A stretch of DNA of 64,000 nt from Couchioplanes azureus (GTDB lineage: Bacteria > Actinomycetota > Actinomycetes > Mycobacteriales > Micromonosporaceae). The translations under genes were made by a program, and so were the position numbers. The stretch spans positions 1 to 64,000 of the forward strand of contig NZ_BMQY01000013.1 in the NCBI RefSeq assembly GCF_014648355.1, written 5' to 3'. Numbering within the stretch: position 1 is the stretch's first letter; each line of letters begins with the position of its first letter. The notes beneath the pieces were generated by a model. That model did not search any database and was not told the origin of the DNA. It saw only the letters and a list, made by a program, of their open reading frames with translations. Of the stretch, positions 61,927 to 64,000 are shown piece by piece.

Positions 61927-62634
61927 CTACCAGCGGTAGTCCGCGCCGCCGGGGACCATGTTGATGACCATGCCGGTGTGGGTGTAGAAGTTCATGGCGC
62001 TGAACGCGGTGAAGCCGAGGCCGGCGACGGTCCAGCACCAGTAGAGAGTCAGCCAGGTCCGGCGTCTTCGGGGGTCGAGGGCGAAGGGAAAGAGTAGGCA
62101 GCCAAGGGCCGCCGGGCCGTAGAGGACGGCGATGAAGAAGGTGTTCTCAACGACCGGATAGTCATGCAGGAGCCCGGTGATGGGTTCGGTGGCCGGCGCG
62201 GCGCCGATCACGTTGAAGCGGGCGATGGCCAGGGTGCACCAGACCAGCACGGTACCGAGGATGAAGATGACCCAGCTGATCGACGCCAGCAATCCTGGTA
62301 GGCGCGGCTGATCGACGGTGAGGGTGTTGCGATGGCCGAGGTACCAGGCGGCGGCGAGCAGGATGACGCCGAGCATCAGTGACGGTTCGCCGAAGATGGT
62401 GTCGATGTAGGGCTTGGCCGGGGCGAGGGGATGGCTGATCGTCATGACGAAGCCCAGGCCGGTCAGCAGGGCGCCGAGGACGCCGAATGTTGCGGCCCAG
62501 CCGCTGGGTTCTCCTGGTTCGTGGACGAGTTGCAGTGGTAGGTGTTCGCCGCGGAGGGTGGCCCAGTAGCGCGGGACCAGTAGCAGGGCGGCGCCGGCAC
62601 ACACGCCGATGAGTGTGTTGAACATGATGAGCAT
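61927..62634 (-). CDS. DUF981-family membrane protein
   Basis: A 235-residue membrane protein with about seven hydrophobic segments. ATG 62634 follows GGAGA by 7 nt; a longer frame to 62724 is unlikely because it overlaps the MarR gene. It opens with MFNTLIGVCAGAALLLVPRY, the DUF981 pattern, and ends FYTHTGMVINMVPGGADYRW. DUF981 proteins are of unknown function and often linked to small regulators. It lies 37 nt after the MarR gene and is presumably controlled by it. Confidence 0.8.
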   Translation of the reverse strand: MLIMFNTLIGVCAGAALLLVPRYWATLRGEHLPLQLVHEPGEPSGWAATFGVLGALLTGLGFVMTISHPLAPAKPYIDTIFGEPSLMLGVILLAAAWYLGHRNTLTVDQPRLPGLLASISWVIFILGTVLVWCTLAIARFNVIGAAPATEPITGLLHDYPVVENTFFIAVLYGPAALGCLLFPFALDPRRRRTWLTLYWCWTVAGLGFTAFSAMNFYTHTGMVINMVPGGADYRW

Positions 62635-62671
62635 GCGGGTTCTCCAGGCGTGGAGTTGAGCGGAAGCGGCG

Positions 62672-63172
62672 CTAGGTCCCGTGTGCTTCGGCCGTAGCGC
62701 GCAGCACGGCGAGCGCGCGAGCACCGAGGCCGGGGACTTGTCCTACGAGCAGCCGTTGCTGTTCCTCGGTGATGCGGGGTCGTACTTCGTGCAGGACCTG
62801 CCAGCCGACGCTGGTGGGGCGCAGCAGAACGTGGCGGTGGTCGCCGGGGTCGACGCTGCGGCGAATCAGGCCGCGGGCGCTGAGCGTGCGCACGGCGACG
62901 GTGACGGTGGATTTGGAGATGCCGTTGGTCGCTGCGACGGTGCGGGTGGCGATGGTGCGGTGCGCCACGACCAGGTGCAGCACGTCGTAGGTGGTCCAGA
63001 TCAGGTCGGCGGGGCGCAGGACGGTGTGCTCGAGGTGTTGCCGGACCAGGTTCGCGGTGCGGCACAGTGCGGAGACGATGTCGCCGTCGTCGACCTTGCC
63101 CGGCCGTCTCGCCCGGGAGTTCGCGGGTTCGGCGAAGTGTGGGGCACCGTCGTCGACGGGTGTTGAGCTCAT
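62672..63172 (-). CDS. MarR-family transcriptional regulator
   Basis: A 166-residue protein from ATG 63172 (GAGG 7 nt upstream). The winged helix is visible: DLIWTTYDVLHLVVAHRTIA, RTVAATNGISKSTVTVAVRT, LSARGLIRRSVDPGDHRHVL, with the usual wing of D-x-x-DHR-x-x-L. The C-terminal dimer helices follow (EEQQRLLVGQVPGLGARALA). MarR proteins repress nearby genes until a small molecule releases them. Its likely target is the downstream DUF981 gene, with which it forms an operon. Confidence 0.85.
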   Translation of the reverse strand: MSSTPVDDGAPHFAEPANSRARRPGKVDDGDIVSALCRTANLVRQHLEHTVLRPADLIWTTYDVLHLVVAHRTIATRTVAATNGISKSTVTVAVRTLSARGLIRRSVDPGDHRHVLLRPTSVGWQVLHEVRPRITEEQQRLLVGQVPGLGARALAVLRATAEAHGT

Positions 63173-63348
63173 GAGCGGCCTCGCAGAAGTCGGGACAGCC
63201 ATCGCGGCCAGGCGATCGGTTTGCGGTGGATGCCGCGGTGTCGTCGGGGACGAGGCGGTGTGCTCCCCTCCTCGGAGGATGTGGGCGCGGGGTCAGGTGG
63301 TTGATCGGCAGAGTGCGACACGGTGGAGCCCTCCGGTCGTGTAGGGGT

Positions 63349-63558
63349 TCAGCGGGCGTACGAGGCGGCGCCGCGTGTATGGGTGGTTCCGTCTTCGTCG
63401 TCAGCGGCGGCGATGTCGCGCAGGTGTCGGCGCTCGCGGCGATGCCCGTGCGCCGGAAAGCGACGGAACGCTGGCAGGAGCACCGGGGCGTAGGGCCTGC
63501 CGACCGTCGAGTGATGAGGCCGGCTGCGGTGCGACCAGGGCAACGTGGTCGGGAACAT
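63349..63558 (-). CDS. possible small basic peptide gene
   Basis: A possible 69-residue frame from ATG 63558, 22 nt after the M23 peptidase stop on the same strand, reading MFPTTLPWSHRSRPHHSTV at the start and rich in His and Arg. No domain recognised; the ribosome site is weak. It could be chance. Confidence 0.3.
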   Translation of the reverse strand: MFPTTLPWSHRSRPHHSTVGRPYAPVLLPAFRRFPAHGHRRERRHLRDIAAADDEDGTTHTRGAASYAR

Positions 63559-63580
63559 GAGGTGTCCGTTCTTCAGGGCG

Positions 63581-64000
63581 TCAGCGGCCGAGCGGCGCGC
63601 CGACCTGCCGCATGAACGCCACGGGGTCGTGGGCGTTGCTGCTGTCCAGGGCGCAGTGGCCGGCGTCGCAGGTGACGTCGCGATGAATCTCGAAGTGCAG
63701 GTGCGGACCGGAGGAGTTTCCGGAGGAACCGACCAGGCCGAGGGCGTCGCCGGCGTTGACGCGCTGGCCGCGGGAGACGTCAGGTCTGCGGACCATATGG
63801 CAGTACCGTGTCGCGATCCGATTGGCGTGCAGCACTTCGACGAACCAGCCACAACCGAGGATCTGTGGGCTGCCGTCGACGTCGCAGCTGCCGGTGTCGT
63901 TGTCACAGCCCGTCCACACAACTGTGCCGGCGGAGGCGGCGCGGATGACGGTGTGGCGCTTCGCGCTCAGGTCGACACCGTCATGTGTAGGCCGCTCGGC
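63581..64000 (-). CDS. M23 (LytM-type) metallopeptidase, 3' part
   Basis: The C-terminal 139 residues of a zinc endopeptidase, running off the right edge of the window. RPTHDGVDLSAKRHTVIRAA contains the H-x-x-x-D zinc ligands. The core goes on with VEVLHANRIATRYCHMVRRP, the GQRVNAGDALGLVGSSGNSS strand turn and HLHFEIHRD (second zinc and catalytic His). Cysteines in DNDTGSCDVDGSPQILGCGW and CDAGHCALDSS suggest disulfides, as in a secreted enzyme. It would cut peptidoglycan cross-bridges. On conjugative elements such enzymes often open the wall for transfer, though a housekeeping role is possible. Confidence 0.9.
   Translation of the reverse strand, partial: AERPTHDGVDLSAKRHTVIRAASAGTVVWTGCDNDTGSCDVDGSPQILGCGWFVEVLHANRIATRYCHMVRRPDVSRGQRVNAGDALGLVGSSGNSSGPHLHFEIHRDVTCDAGHCALDSSNAHDPVAFMRQVGAPLGR

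Overview
The window is GC-rich actinobacterial DNA. Codon use, GTG/TTG starts and purine-rich ribosome sites suggest a filamentous actinomycete, perhaps Micromonosporaceae (inference). Many genes are typical of a large conjugative plasmid or an integrated conjugative element: a ParB-family protein, DUF932 and DUF4192 proteins, a Mg-chelatase/ComM-like ATPase, two SSBs, a MobF relaxase-helicase and a winged-helix replication-type protein. No rRNA, tRNA, CRISPR array or transposase was seen.

Layout. 0-1.3 kb: a short HTH gene divergent from three small genes. 1.4-5.6 kb: a minus-strand run with a membrane protein, an unknown protein, a secreted NucA/NucB-type nuclease and a secreted ricin-type lectin. 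6.1-9.4 kb: a small secreted cysteine peptide followed by an ABC ATPase and FtsX-like permease. 10-15 kb: a TPR-GGDEF protein and a NACHT NTPase resembling bacterial NLR defence proteins. 15.6-23.5 kb: a plus-strand maintenance block (DUF932, degenerate GGDEF, ComM-like ATPase with broken Walker A, unknown, DUF4192, ParB).

23.9-36.7 kb is the most unusual part. It holds defence- and immunity-like genes: a Fic fusion, a PD-(D/E)XK nuclease, a deoxyribosyltransferase-like protein, DUF4279, DUF2716, a DUF418 membrane protein, a mini EF-Tu domain-II-like protein and a tyrosine recombinase. Six copies of an imperfect palindromic repeat (about 45-90 bp) lie just downstream of successive plus-strand genes. 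Most intervals hold a divergent gene pair, so the repeats sit where transcription converges. The arrangement looks like a cassette array, but bidirectional terminators remain possible.

37.3-40.3 kb: a secreted polymorphic toxin (heptad array, Hint domain, C-terminal nuclease-like toxin) with a likely immunity gene. 41-42 kb: two SSB genes, each followed by a strong hairpin. 42.1-44.5 kb: a second small-gene trio divergent from an HTH-TPR regulator, echoing the start of the window. 44.5-45.5 kb: an SDR epimerase. 45.8-46.0 kb: a non-coding block with six hairpins. 46-52 kb: a small acidic protein, an AT-hook/coiled-coil protein and the MobF relaxase. 52-60.6 kb: a giant RHS/YD-repeat toxin followed by three small immunity-like genes. 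60.8-64 kb: a replication-type protein with five internal palindromes, a DUF981/MarR pair and the 3' part of an M23 peptidase gene.

Family assignments come from motifs and memory. No database search was run.
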